Origin: Alphaproteobacteria bacterium
GTDB lineage: Bacteria; Pseudomonadota; Alphaproteobacteria; Rhizobiales; Rhizobiaceae
Reading direction: 5' to 3'
Length of the DNA: 64,000 nt
Assembly: GCA_018823835.1 (NCBI GenBank)
Contig: JAHJHT010000013.1
Location: 372,001 to 436,000, forward strand
The translations under genes were made by a program, and so were the position numbers. Within the stretch, counting starts at the first letter, position 1. Every line of letters begins with the position of its first letter. The notes under the pieces were generated by a model. It did no database searches, had not been told where the DNA came from, and saw only the letters and a program-made list of their open reading frames with translations. This document shows positions 44,252 to 53,269 of this stretch, piece by piece.

Positions 44252-45190
44252 TCAGGCCGCGGGCGGGATGGCAAACGCCGCCCTCAGCACCTCGTAGGGC
44301 GCCAGCGCGCCGCGCACCTGAACCACGGCCGCCGCGACGCGGTGTGCGCTTCGCACCGCTTCGTCAGGCTTGCGTCCGACCAGCCTCGCGGCGAGATAGC
44401 TGCCATTGAAGGAATCGCCGGCTCCCGTCGTGTCGACCGGTGTGGCGACCGTTTCGGCGGGGATGGGCTCTTCCTTGCCACCGCAACACAGCATTGCCGC
44501 GTGCTCGCCGTTCTTGACGACGATTTCCGCCACGCCCGCGGCGGCGAGACGTCTGGCCGTCGCCTGCGGCGAGGCGTCGCCAAACAGCATTTCCTCATCC
44601 GGGAAGGTCGGTAGCGCGATGTCGGACAGTGCCAGCGCCTCGTTGACGGCGGCGCGGGCTTCCTCGACCGATGCCCACAGCCGGGGCCGGTAGTTGGCGT
44701 CGAAGGCGATCGTCGCGCCACCCGCTCTGGCGGTGGCGATGGCCTGCATGAGCACTTTGCGCGCAGCCGGCTCCAGGATTGCCAAAGTGATTCCGGAAAA
44801 GTAGACAAGAGACTGGTTTTCAAGGCTTTTCATCAGGGCCGCGGGGTCCGACGCCAACTGGCGCGCGGCCGAGTCGCTGCGCCAGTAGGTGAAGGAGCGT
44901 TCGGCGCCGGCCAGCGTGATGGCGTAAAGGCCGGGCCGCGCGCCGGCGATCAGCGGGCTGGCGGCAATGCCGATGCCGTTCTTCTCGAAAAAGGCGATCT
45001 GATCGCGCGAAAATGGATCGTCGCCAAAGGCTGACACGTAGCTTGCCGGCCGGTCCTTGCCGGCCAGCGCATTCAGTGCCCACAGCGTGTTCAGCGTGTC
45101 GCCGGCAAAACCCATGCGCCAGTCCGCCCCGCCGCTGCCCGAGAGCTCGAGCATGCACTCGCCGATCGCTGCTATTCCCTTGTACGACAT
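44252..45190 (-). CDS. kdgK: PfkB family sugar kinase, probably 2-dehydro-3-deoxygluconokinase
   Basis: 312 residues of the ribokinase/PfkB family, start ATG 45190 after GGAGGG. The N-terminal IGECMLELS and GGDTLNT-like (AGDTLNTLWAL) blocks and the C-terminal TTGAGDSFNG with the catalytic Asp are complete. The N-terminal and SDSAARQL blocks resemble KdgK, which phosphorylates KDG in the Entner-Doudoroff and uronate pathways. No kdg aldolase is adjacent, so the substrate is inferred from family resemblance. Confidence 0.8.
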   Translation of the reverse strand: MSYKGIAAIGECMLELSGSGGADWRMGFAGDTLNTLWALNALAGKDRPASYVSAFGDDPFSRDQIAFFEKNGIGIAASPLIAGARPGLYAITLAGAERSFTYWRSDSAARQLASDPAALMKSLENQSLVYFSGITLAILEPAARKVLMQAIATARAGGATIAFDANYRPRLWASVEEARAAVNEALALSDIALPTFPDEEMLFGDASPQATARRLAAAGVAEIVVKNGEHAAMLCCGGKEEPIPAETVATPVDTTGAGDSFNGSYLAARLVGRKPDEAVRSAHRVAAAVVQVRGALAPYEVLRAAFAIPPAA

Positions 45191-45315
45191 TCCGGCCCTC
45201 CGCGTCTTTCCGCCGCTATAGCTTTTCGCGACACCGGACGCCATGCTCGGACCCGAAAGGTCTCTCGTTTTCCAGTGCCGGATGACGTAGGGCGCGCCTA
45301 TCGTTCACGGAGGTC

Positions 45316-45753
45316 ATGGTGAAGGCGAAACTGTTCGTTTTGATTGCTCTTGCAGCGCTGCTTGCGGTCGGCTCCCATTTCATTTCGGACATGGGCTCGA
45401 AGCCCAAGCCGGAACTCAACCTGTCGCGTACACGCACCACCGCGAATGGCAGCTTTGTCGTCTCGATCGAGCCGGAAATTCTCGAGATCAAGCTTGGCGA
45501 ACTCCATGCATGGATCGTTACGGTGAAGACGCCTGACGGGGCTCCGGTCGCGGATGCCGGCTTCGAGATCGCAGGCGGCATGCCCGATCATAATCACGGC
45601 CTGCCGACCAGCCCGCAGGTAACCGAAAACCTCGGCGAGGGCCGCTACAGGCTGGAGGGAGTGAAATTCAGCATGACAGGCTGGTGGGAACTCAGCTTCG
45701 ATATCACGTCGGGTGAGACCCGCGACGGCGTCACCTTCAACATGGTGCTCTAG
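45316..45753 (+). CDS. YtkA/FixH-like membrane-anchored protein
   Basis: 145 residues: one N-terminal membrane helix (KLFVLIALAALLAVGSHFI) and an extracytoplasmic beta-sandwich of the YtkA/FixH type with GELHAWIVTVKTPDG, MPDHNHGLP and a terminal GWWELSFDI block. Proteins of this kind often accompany copper or haem-redox maturation. The stop is 6 bp before the MauG-like gene, so the two are almost certainly cotranscribed. A GGAGG lies only 2 nt before ATG 45316 and 5 nt before GTG 45319, so the GTG may be the actual start. Confidence 0.75.
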   Translation: MVKAKLFVLIALAALLAVGSHFISDMGSKPKPELNLSRTRTTANGSFVVSIEPEILEIKLGELHAWIVTVKTPDGAPVADAGFEIAGGMPDHNHGLPTSPQVTENLGEGRYRLEGVKFSMTGWWELSFDITSGETRDGVTFNMVL

Positions 45754-45759
45754 CCAGTC

Positions 45760-46968
45760 ATGCGCCGGTCCTGCCTGTCATTGCCGGCCCTTCTCCTGAT
45801 CGCCGCCGCGGGCCTTTCCGGCTGTGGCGGCGACGACTTCAGCGAGGCCGACAAGGCCACCATTGCCTCTCTGTCGCTGGCGGCCCTGCCGCCGGCGCCC
45901 GCCGCTCCTTCGAACCGTTATGCGGAAGATGCGGCCGCGGCGGCCTTCGGCGCGACGCTGTTCTTCGAACAGCGGATGAGCCGCGACGGCGACGTTTCCT
46001 GCGCGACCTGCCATCTGGTCGACCGCCAGTTCCAGGACGACCTGCCGCGCGCCAAGGCGGTCGGAACCACCAACCGGCGCACCATGCCGCTTGCCGGCGC
46101 TGCCTGGAGCCCGTGGCAGTTCTGGGACGGCCGCCGCGACAGTCTCTGGGCTCAGGCGCTGACGCCACTCGAGGATCCCATGGAGCATGCCGGCACGCGC
46201 GCCGGATACGCGCATGTCGTCGCCGACAGTTTTGCCGACCGCTACGCGCGCATTTTTGGTCCATTGCCCGATCTTTCCGCCGTGCCGGCGCGTGCCGGTC
46301 CCCGCGGCACGCCCGATGAAGTCGCGGCATGGGAGGCCATGGACTCCCGCCAGCGTCAGGAGATCGACCGGGTCTTCGCCAATCTCGGCAAGGCGCTCGG
46401 TGCCTTCGTGCGGTCAATCGAGCCCGTCGAGACCCGCTTTGACCGCTTTGCCGCCGCGCTCTCTGCCCGCAAGCGGCCCGAGGGCGATGCCGTGCTGACG
46501 CCCGACGAGATCGCCGGGCTGAAACTCTTCCTCGGCAAGGGAGACTGCGCGACCTGCCACAATGGGCCGCGATTCACTGATGACGGCTTCCACAACACCG
46601 GCATTCCCGTCGTGCCCGGCCTGCCGGAGGATCTCGGGCGCCAGATGGGCGTCCTGCAGGCGGCCGCCGATCCGTTCAACTGCATGGGTGCCTTCAGCGA
46701 CGCTGGCGCCGATGACTGCGGCGAGCTGCGATTCCGGGTGGCAGAGGGGCCGCAACTCCTGCGCGCCTACAAGACGCCGTCGCTGCGCGGTGCTGCCATG
46801 CGCCCGCCCTACATGCATTCGGGCCAGTTCGCGACGCTGGAAGAGGTCGTCGACCACTATGCGAGGGCGCCCTCGGCGCCCTCCGGCGAAACCGAGCTGC
46901 ACCCCATCACCCTGTCGGAACGCGAGCGCCGGCAACTCATTGCCTTTCTCGGCACGCTTTCCGAGTGA
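45760..46968 (+). CDS. Di-haem cytochrome c peroxidase/MauG-family lipoprotein
   Basis: 402 residues. A lipoprotein signal ends at GLSGC. Two CxxCH haem motifs are seen, C81-A-T-C84-H85 and C263-A-T-C266-H267, which matches the CCP/MauG family. The third region (PYMHSGQFATLEEVVDHY) is the conserved C-terminal block. Family members reduce peroxide or carry out protein cross-link oxidations in the periplasm. Here it is membrane-tethered and paired with a YtkA-like protein, an arrangement without an assigned substrate. Confidence 0.88.
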   Translation: MRRSCLSLPALLLIAAAGLSGCGGDDFSEADKATIASLSLAALPPAPAAPSNRYAEDAAAAAFGATLFFEQRMSRDGDVSCATCHLVDRQFQDDLPRAKAVGTTNRRTMPLAGAAWSPWQFWDGRRDSLWAQALTPLEDPMEHAGTRAGYAHVVADSFADRYARIFGPLPDLSAVPARAGPRGTPDEVAAWEAMDSRQRQEIDRVFANLGKALGAFVRSIEPVETRFDRFAAALSARKRPEGDAVLTPDEIAGLKLFLGKGDCATCHNGPRFTDDGFHNTGIPVVPGLPEDLGRQMGVLQAAADPFNCMGAFSDAGADDCGELRFRVAEGPQLLRAYKTPSLRGAAMRPPYMHSGQFATLEEVVDHYARAPSAPSGETELHPITLSERERRQLIAFLGTLSE

Positions 46969-47421
46969 CTAGCGGTCCTTCACCGTCTCCATCGCCACGA
47001 AGGTTGACGTCTGCGCGACATGGGGCAGGGCGGAGATGCGCTCACCGAGCACCCGGCGGTAGGCGGCAATGTCGGTGGTGCGCACCTTCAGCAGATAGTC
47101 GAAGCTCGCAGCGATCATGTGGCACTGCTCGATCTCGCCGACCGACAGCACGGCGCGGTTGAAGGCGTCGAGCGCTGCCGAGCGCGTGTCCGACAGCGTC
47201 ACCTGCACGAAGGCGACATGGCCTTCGCCCATCTTCTCGCGGTCGACCACCGCAGAATAGCCGCGGATGATGCCGTCCCTCTCGAGCCGCTTGACGCGTG
47301 CCTGCACCGGCGTTTTCGACAGACCGACGGTGGAGGCCAGTTCTGCCATCGACAGGCGGCCGTCGCGCGCCAGTGCGGCGATGATGTTACGGTCGATCCG
47401 GTCCAATTGGTCCGTTGTCAT
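46969..47421 (-). CDS. putR: Lrp/AsnC family regulator, probable proline-responsive PutR
   Basis: 150 residues. A winged helix-turn-helix (about 5-55: LDRIDRNIIAALARDGRLSMAEL) is followed by the RAM ligand domain (about 70-145). It is divergent from putA with a ~140-bp shared promoter region. In alphaproteobacteria such a PutR activates putA when proline is present. PutA here has no DNA-binding domain of its own, which supports a separate regulator. ATG 47421 is preferred over 47445. Confidence 0.88.
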   Translation of the reverse strand: MTTDQLDRIDRNIIAALARDGRLSMAELASTVGLSKTPVQARVKRLERDGIIRGYSAVVDREKMGEGHVAFVQVTLSDTRSAALDAFNRAVLSVGEIEQCHMIAASFDYLLKVRTTDIAAYRRVLGERISALPHVAQTSTFVAMETVKDR

Positions 47422-47564
47422 CCGAAATGCAGTCCATAGTGGCATAATTCGGCTCGATGTATGGACCGATCGGACCAGAAAGTCGACTACTTCGGAACGG
47501 GTTCTCGCTCAGTCTTGTGCTAGTCTCCGCAGGTCCCGACCTCTCCCATGCCACAGGGTTGATC
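47422..47564. promoter_or_regulatory. putR/putA divergent promoter region
   Basis: 143 bp between two divergent starts. It contains CCGATCGG (47466-47473), an 8-bp palindrome within a GGACC/GGACC direct pair, which could be half of an Lrp-type site. Assignment of the operator is a guess. Confidence 0.3.
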
Positions 47565-50500
47565 ATGCCGACGCTTTCCAGCCTCAGAGCCGACATCCGC
47601 GCCAACTACCTGCCCGACGAGGCCGAGACGCTCGGCCGGCTGGTCAGTATGGCGGCGCTCGATTCTGGCGAGCGCAAGAAAATCTCCGCCCGCGCGGCGG
47701 ATCTGGTGCGCACGGTGCGCAATTCGTCTGATTCGCATCTGATGGAGGTGTTTCTCTCCGCCTACGGCCTGTCGACGCGCGAGGGCGTCGCCCTGATGTG
47801 TCTCGCCGAGGCGCTGCTGCGCGTGCCCGACAACGAGACGATCGACGAGCTGATCCGCGACAAGATCGCGCCGCAGGACTGGTCGGCCCATTCCGGCGAA
47901 TCCTCCTCGATCTTCGTCAACGCCTCCACCTGGGCGCTGATGCTGACCGGCAAGGTGCTGGAGGACGGCGATCAGGGCATCGAGGGGACACTGCGCTCGA
48001 TGGTGCGCCGTCTGGGCGAGCCGGTCATCCGCCGCGCCGTGTCTGCGGCCATGCGCGAGATGGGCGAGCAGTTCGTGCAGGGCCGCACCATCGAGCAGGC
48101 GCTGAAGCGCGGCCGGCCGATGACGGCCAAGGGCTATCTCTATTCCTACGACATGCTGGGCGAGGCCGCGCGCACCGAAAACGACGCCAAGCGCTATTTC
48201 GCTGCCTACCAGGATGCCATCTCGTCGCTCGATGCCGGCACGAACGGGCCCGACATCCGCCAGAATCCCGGGATTTCGGTCAAGCTATCGGCGCTCCACC
48301 CGCGCTACGAGGTGGCGCAGAAGGACGCCATGCTGCCGCTGATGGCGTCTCGGCTGTTCGACCTGGCGCTCGATGCCCGCCATGCCAAGATGGGGCTCAA
48401 TATCGACGCCGAGGAAGCCGACAGGCTCGACCTCTCGCTCGACGTGATCGAGCGCGTGCTGGCCGAGCCTGAGCTCGCCGGCTGGAACGGCTTTGGCGTC
48501 GTCGTGCAGGCCTACGGCCCCCGCGCGCCGCATGTCATCGACTGGCTCTACACGCTGGCCAAACGGCACGACCGGCAGATCATGGTGCGGCTGGTCAAGG
48601 GCGCCTATTGGGACACCGAGATCAAGCGTGCGCAGACGCTCGGCCTCGACGGCTTCCCGGTCTTCACGCGCAAGACCAACACCGACATTTCCTACATCGC
48701 CTGTGCCCGCAAGCTGCTGGCGATGACCGACCGCATCTACCCGCAATTCGCCACCCACAACGCTCACACGGTGGCCGCCATCCTCGCCATGGCGCCCGAC
48801 CGCGAGAGCTTCGAGTTCCAGCGCCTGCACGGCATGGGCGAGTCGCTGCACGAGGCGGTGCGCAAGGCGGAGGGCACGCGCTGCCGCATCTATGCGCCGG
48901 TCGGCGCGCATGAGGACCTGCTCGCCTACCTCGTCCGGCGCCTGCTCGAGAACGGCGCCAACTCGTCCTTCGTGCACCAGCTGACCGACAAGGACGTGCC
49001 GCCCGAGGAGATCGCGCGCGATCCGTTCGAGGCTGCCGAGAAGCAGGGCCAGGCCGCCAATCCGGCGATTCCGAGGCCGGCTGAAATCTTCGGCGCAGGC
49101 CGCCGCAACTCCAAGGGATTCGACATCACCGACAGGGTCACGCTCGACGCGATAGAACGGGAGAGGGCGGGTTTTGCCGGACCGGAGCGCTGGACGGCGG
49201 CTCCGATGAGCCCCGCCGCTGGCGACGGGCCACGACGTAACGTCGTCAATCCGGCCCGGCCGGACGACATTGTCGGCACAGTTGCGGAAGCCAGTGCCGA
49301 ACAGGCGCGGGAGGCGGTTGCAATCGCTGTTGCCGCGCAGCCGGACTGGGCGGGGCGGCCGGTCGCCGAGCGCGCCGCCATCCTGCGCAAGGCCGCCGAT
49401 CTCTACGAGGCCCACGCCGTCGAATTCTTTGCGCTTGCCACCCGCGAGGCCGGCAAGACGCTGGCCGACGGCGTGGCGGAAGTGCGCGAGGCCGTGGATT
49501 TCCTGCGCTACTACGCCGCCGAGGCCGCTCAGGCGGAGGCGGGCACCGAGGCGCGCGGCGCCATCGTCTGCATCTCGCCCTGGAACTTTCCGCTGGCGAT
49601 CTTCACCGGCCAGGTGGCTGCCGCACTGGTTACCGGCAACGCGGTTCTGGCCAAGCCGGCCGAGCAGACGCCGCTGATTGCCGCGCGCGCCGTCGCGCTG
49701 TTGCACGAGGCGGGCGTGCCGCTCAACGTGCTCCAGCTGCTGCCGGGAGATGGTCCATCGGTCGGGGCGCCACTGACGGCCGATCCGCGCATCGCAGGCG
49801 TCTGCTTTACCGGCTCGACGGAGGTCGCCAAGGCGATCGAGCGCCAGCTCGCAAGGACAGCCGCGCCTAACGCCATGCTGCTTGCCGAAACGGGCGGCCT
49901 CAACGCAATGATCGTCGATTCGACCGCGCTGCCTGAGCAGGCCGTGCGCGACATCCTCGCCTCGGCCTTCCAGAGCGCCGGCCAGCGCTGTTCGGCGCTG
50001 CGCATCCTCTATGTCCAGAAGGACGTCGAGAAGAAGATGATGGCGATGCTCGAAGGAGCCATGCAGTCGCTCAGCCTCGGCAATCCCTGGCTGCTCTCGA
50101 CGGACGTCGGCCCGGTGATCGACGAGGACGCCCGGCAGGGAATCGGCGACTATTGCGCCGCGATGGAGGCCAAGGGACGTCTCATCGCCAAGCTCGAGGC
50201 GCCTGCCGACGGTCGATTTATTGCGCCGCACATCCTGCGCGTCTCCGGTATCGAGGAGATGGAGCGCGAAATATTCGGGCCGGTCCTGCATGTTGCGACC
50301 TTCGAGGCCGACGACATCGACCGCGTCATCTCTGCCATAAACCGCAGGGGCTACGGCCTGACCTTCGGCCTGCACACGCGCATCGAGGCGCGTGTCCAGC
50401 ATATTGTCGACGGCGTCCATGCCGGCAACATCTATGTCAACCGCAACCAGATCGGCGCCGTGGTCGGCTCGCAGCCCTTTGGCGGCGAGGGCCTGTCAGG

Positions 50501-51176
50501 CACCGGTCCCAAGGCCGGAGGGCCGCACTATCTGCGCCGTTTCCGCAAGTCGGCCGAGGCCGGCTCGGAACCGGCTGCCGGACCCAAGGTGACCGCCACC
50601 GACCTCGCCGACAATCTGCCCGAGACGGCACCGGGCTGGTCGACGCGCGGCGACCGCATCGCCCTGTTGAGAAAGCACCTGCGCGGCAAGGGCGCCGCGG
50701 CGATCGCGGCTGCCGCCGGCATCGACTTTGGCCCTGTCGACCTGCCCGGGCCGACCGGCGAGGCCAATACGTTGACGCTGTTTGCGCGCGGCTGCGTGCT
50801 CTGCCTCGGGCCCGACGGCGAAACGCTGCTGGCGCAGGCAGTGCAGGCATTGGCGGCGGGCAATTGCGTGCTGGCCGTCGCGCCCGGTGCGCCGGCGGCG
50901 CTGCAGCCGCTGCTCGGCAAGGGCATGCCGATCGCCGCTCTCGACGGCACCGCCGATCCGGTAGAGTCGCGCTCGCTCGCCATCGATGCCGTCGCCTATT
51001 CGGGGCCGCCCGTCGTCGCGCGCAAACTCAGGGCCATGCTGGCCGAGCGCAGCGGGCCAATCGTCCCGCTGGTGACGGAAGTGCTCAATCCGGCTGCCTA
51101 TGCGCATGAGCGGGCGGTGTGCGTCGACACCACGGCAGCCGGCGGCAATGCCAGCCTGCTGGCCGGTGCAGGTTAG
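47565..51176 (+). CDS. putA: Bifunctional proline dehydrogenase / P5C dehydrogenase (PutA), long type
   Basis: 1,203 residues. A PutA arm domain (about 1-130) leads to the FAD proline-dehydrogenase barrel (about 150-460, with VRLVKGAYWDTEIK and YPQFATHNAHTV) and the P5C dehydrogenase (about 540-990, Glu in LLAETGGLNAMIV and Cys809 in SAGQRCSALR). A further ~200-residue C-terminal domain resembles a degenerate aldehyde-dehydrogenase domain. There is no N-terminal ribbon-helix-helix, so it does not bind DNA. It converts proline to glutamate by channelling. ATG 47565 is chosen; the frame opens at 47457. Confidence 0.95.
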   Translation: MPTLSSLRADIRANYLPDEAETLGRLVSMAALDSGERKKISARAADLVRTVRNSSDSHLMEVFLSAYGLSTREGVALMCLAEALLRVPDNETIDELIRDKIAPQDWSAHSGESSSIFVNASTWALMLTGKVLEDGDQGIEGTLRSMVRRLGEPVIRRAVSAAMREMGEQFVQGRTIEQALKRGRPMTAKGYLYSYDMLGEAARTENDAKRYFAAYQDAISSLDAGTNGPDIRQNPGISVKLSALHPRYEVAQKDAMLPLMASRLFDLALDARHAKMGLNIDAEEADRLDLSLDVIERVLAEPELAGWNGFGVVVQAYGPRAPHVIDWLYTLAKRHDRQIMVRLVKGAYWDTEIKRAQTLGLDGFPVFTRKTNTDISYIACARKLLAMTDRIYPQFATHNAHTVAAILAMAPDRESFEFQRLHGMGESLHEAVRKAEGTRCRIYAPVGAHEDLLAYLVRRLLENGANSSFVHQLTDKDVPPEEIARDPFEAAEKQGQAANPAIPRPAEIFGAGRRNSKGFDITDRVTLDAIERERAGFAGPERWTAAPMSPAAGDGPRRNVVNPARPDDIVGTVAEASAEQAREAVAIAVAAQPDWAGRPVAERAAILRKAADLYEAHAVEFFALATREAGKTLADGVAEVREAVDFLRYYAAEAAQAEAGTEARGAIVCISPWNFPLAIFTGQVAAALVTGNAVLAKPAEQTPLIAARAVALLHEAGVPLNVLQLLPGDGPSVGAPLTADPRIAGVCFTGSTEVAKAIERQLARTAAPNAMLLAETGGLNAMIVDSTALPEQAVRDILASAFQSAGQRCSALRILYVQKDVEKKMMAMLEGAMQSLSLGNPWLLSTDVGPVIDEDARQGIGDYCAAMEAKGRLIAKLEAPADGRFIAPHILRVSGIEEMEREIFGPVLHVATFEADDIDRVISAINRRGYGLTFGLHTRIEARVQHIVDGVHAGNIYVNRNQIGAVVGSQPFGGEGLSGTGPKAGGPHYLRRFRKSAEAGSEPAAGPKVTATDLADNLPETAPGWSTRGDRIALLRKHLRGKGAAAIAAAAGIDFGPVDLPGPTGEANTLTLFARGCVLCLGPDGETLLAQAVQALAAGNCVLAVAPGAPAALQPLLGKGMPIAALDGTADPVESRSLAIDAVAYSGPPVVARKLRAMLAERSGPIVPLVTEVLNPAAYAHERAVCVDTTAAGGNASLLAGAG

Positions 51177-51210
51177 GCGCAGGTCAGAGAGAGCGTCGGC
51201 ACCTGACGGG

Positions 51211-51525
51211 TCAGGCGCCTTCGACGACCGAAAAGCCTTCGAAGGCCGGCGGGCCGATATAGGCGGCCTTGGTCGAGCCGGCATTCCTGTGCGCGGCGCG
51301 GAAGTTCTCGGATTTCGTCCAGGCGACAAAATCCTCGTAAGAGGCCCAGATCGTGTGCGAAGCGTAGAGCGTATAGCCCTCGGCCTCGTTGACCGGGCCG
51401 CGCAGCAAATGGAACTGCCTGAAGCCCTGCATCTCGCCAAGCTTCGAATCACGGTTTTTCCAGATGTCCTCGAAGGTCTCCTCGGAACCGGTCTGCACCT
51501 TGAAGCGATTCATGGCGATATACAT
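51211..51525 (-). CDS. IsdG/HmuQ-type haem-degrading monooxygenase
   Basis: 104 residues of the antibiotic-biosynthesis-monooxygenase fold. The start MYIAMNRFKV and the WKNRDSKLGEM, FHLLRGP and SENFRAAH blocks match the IsdG-like haem oxygenases of rhizobia (HmuQ/HmuD), with a conserved Asn, Trp and His. They open the haem ring to release iron. It sits directly downstream of rirA on the same strand (78-bp gap), which supports an iron role. No haem-uptake genes are visible. Confidence 0.82.
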   Translation of the reverse strand: MYIAMNRFKVQTGSEETFEDIWKNRDSKLGEMQGFRQFHLLRGPVNEAEGYTLYASHTIWASYEDFVAWTKSENFRAAHRNAGSTKAAYIGPPAFEGFSVVEGA

Positions 51526-51602
51526 GGCAAGTCTCTGTTTTTCTTGAATTGTCGGCCACGTGGTCCGGCGACGGGAGCGCTCTGTGTCCGGTGCGGTCGG
51601 CG

Positions 51603-52067
51603 TCAGTTGGCGAGTGCGGCGCGCTGTGGCAGCAGGTCGATGCCGAGCAGGCCGCGCATATCGGTCTTGCCGGCCACCAGTTCGGCGATGGTGTGGCGCT
51701 CAAGCACGGCGAAGAAGGCATTGAGCGCCTCGCGCAATGCCGCATTGAGCGAGCAGGAATCGATCAGCGGGCATTCTGCGGCGTCGTTTTCGAAGCACTC
51801 GGCCATGGCGAAGCTTTCCTCGGTTACGCGCACGACGTCGAAGAGGTTGATGTCGGTCGCCGGCCGGCCGAGCTTCACGCCGCCATTGCGGCCGCGCACC
51901 GTTTCCACGAGGCCGGCCTCGACGAGCGGCTGCAGGATCTTGAACAGGAAGAGTTCCGAGACCGAATAGGCGCTTGCGATCTCGGGGATACGGCTGAGCC
52001 TGCCGTCATTGGCGGCGCAATACATCAGGATACGCATCGCGTAGTTGGTCTGGCGCGTCAGCCGCAT
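51603..52067 (-). CDS. rirA: Rrf2-family iron-responsive regulator RirA
   Basis: 154 residues. The N-terminus MRLTRQTNYAMRILMYCAAN and the winged-helix block VSELFLFKILQPLVEAGLVE are those of RirA. Three cysteines at 91, 99 and 105 (AECFE, AECPL, DSCSL) match the [4Fe-4S] ligands of known RirA proteins. Under iron sufficiency it represses iron-uptake genes in rhizobia in place of Fur. ATG 52067 gives exactly this numbering. Upstream sequence to 52160 is not protein-like. It is divergent from the phasin gene. Confidence 0.95.
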   Translation of the reverse strand: MRLTRQTNYAMRILMYCAANDGRLSRIPEIASAYSVSELFLFKILQPLVEAGLVETVRGRNGGVKLGRPATDINLFDVVRVTEESFAMAECFENDAAECPLIDSCSLNAALREALNAFFAVLERHTIAELVAGKTDMRGLLGIDLLPQRAALAN

Positions 52068-52295
52068 GGAAGGTCCTCGGAAGCGTTCATCGAAGAATGT
52101 AGCGAGCAGTCTAGAACAATTCCAGGCAGGACGCCAGAAAACATGATGCCGGGCGTCCACTTAGTTTTCTCGACGATGGCCTGTCACACCTCCACGCAAG
52201 CCACGGATTCTCCAGCGGCGGCGCAACGCCGAATTGACGCAAACGGTCAAACTTCTATTCTGGGGTGCCCCCGGCGGGGCCCGAAGGAATTCAGC
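52068..52295. promoter_or_regulatory. rirA/phasin divergent intergenic region
   Basis: 228 bp between the starts of rirA and the phasin gene. It should hold both promoters and possibly a RirA box; I could not identify one with confidence. AAGGAA at 52283-52288 is the phasin ribosome site. Confidence 0.4.
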
Positions 52296-52727
52296 ATGGC
52301 CAAGAAATCCGAATCCGAATCGATCCGCGACATGTTCAGCAAGCTCGGGCACGACCTGAAGATGCCCGAGGTCGACATCGAGGCCATTCTCAGTCACCAC
52401 CGCAAGAATCTCGAGGCGCTGGAGAAGTCGGCAAAGGCTTCCGCCTCGGGCGCGTCGGCGGTGATGAACCGGCAGCGCGAAATGCTGCAGAAGACGATGC
52501 AGGAAGTCACCGAGATGGCACACAGCTTCCGCGCGCCGGGCAATCCGCAGGAGATGATGGCCAAGCAGGCCGATTTCGCGAAGAGGTCCTTCGAGGCGGC
52601 GGTCAAGAATGCCGGCGAGATGTCCGAACTGGTCAAGAAATCGAGCGCCGACTCGATCGAGATCCTGCGTGCCCGCATCCGCGAATCGATGGAAGAAATC
52701 CGGCAGGGCTACGAGAAGCGCAAATAG
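52296..52727 (+). CDS. Phasin family protein
   Basis: 143 residues, mostly amphipathic helix, with KLGHDLKMPEVDIEAILSHHRKNLEALEK near the N-terminus. This is the alphaproteobacterial phasin_2 pattern. Phasins coat polyhydroxyalkanoate granules and control their number. The next gene encodes a MaoC-type hydratase, which can feed 3-hydroxyacyl-CoA to PHA synthase, so the pair fits PHA metabolism. The synthase itself is not in this window. Confidence 0.88.
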   Translation: MAKKSESESIRDMFSKLGHDLKMPEVDIEAILSHHRKNLEALEKSAKASASGASAVMNRQREMLQKTMQEVTEMAHSFRAPGNPQEMMAKQADFAKRSFEAAVKNAGEMSELVKKSSADSIEILRARIRESMEEIRQGYEKRK

Positions 52728-52760
52728 CGTTCGGTCACACCACCACACAGGGTTTAGTAC

Positions 52761-53243
52761 ATGACGCCGGGACTGACGTTCGAAGGCATGCGGCAGATGG
52801 TTGGCCAGGAAGTCGGCGTTTCCGGCTGGCTGACGGTCGATCAGGGCATGATCGACCAGTTCGCTGAATGCACCGGCGACCGCCAGTGGATTCATGTCGA
52901 TGTCGAGCGGACGAAGCGGCAAAGCCCGTTCCGGGCGCCTATCGCGCATGGCTATCTGACGCTCTCCCTGATCACAGCCTTTGCGTTGGAGATCGGCCTG
53001 CTGCCCGAAAACACCCAGGCGGCTTTCAACTACGGCCTCGACAGGGTCCGTTTCGTCGCGCCCGTCCGTGTCGGCTCGCGGGTGCGCATGCGCTCGGCGC
53101 TCGTGTCGATGGAAGACAAGGGCCCCGGCCAGTACCTGGTCAAGACCAACAACACGATCGAGATCGAGGGTGACGAACGGCCGGCGCTGACTGCCGAGGC
53201 ACTCGTCATGTTCTACGAGCGGCGCAAGAAGCGGCAAGCATAG
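52761..53243 (+). CDS. phaJ: MaoC-type (R)-enoyl-CoA hydratase
   Basis: 160 residues with a single hot-dog domain. The hydratase motif DRQWIHVDVERTKRQSPFR-like stretch holds the catalytic Asp and His, and APIAHGYLTLSL follows. PhaJ-type enzymes hydrate trans-2-enoyl-CoA to (R)-3-hydroxyacyl-CoA. NodN is a close relative of the same fold. It is 33 bp downstream of the phasin gene, so they are probably cotranscribed; the precise substrate is inferred. Confidence 0.82.
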   Translation: MTPGLTFEGMRQMVGQEVGVSGWLTVDQGMIDQFAECTGDRQWIHVDVERTKRQSPFRAPIAHGYLTLSLITAFALEIGLLPENTQAAFNYGLDRVRFVAPVRVGSRVRMRSALVSMEDKGPGQYLVKTNNTIEIEGDERPALTAEALVMFYERRKKRQA

Positions 53244-53269
53244 ATGCTTCGACTAGCTGCGGAAGCGGT

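Noticed and set aside
48285..50420. A 711-codon open frame on the minus strand
   Set aside because: Antisense to putA; His/Arg/Asp-rich composition and no domain.
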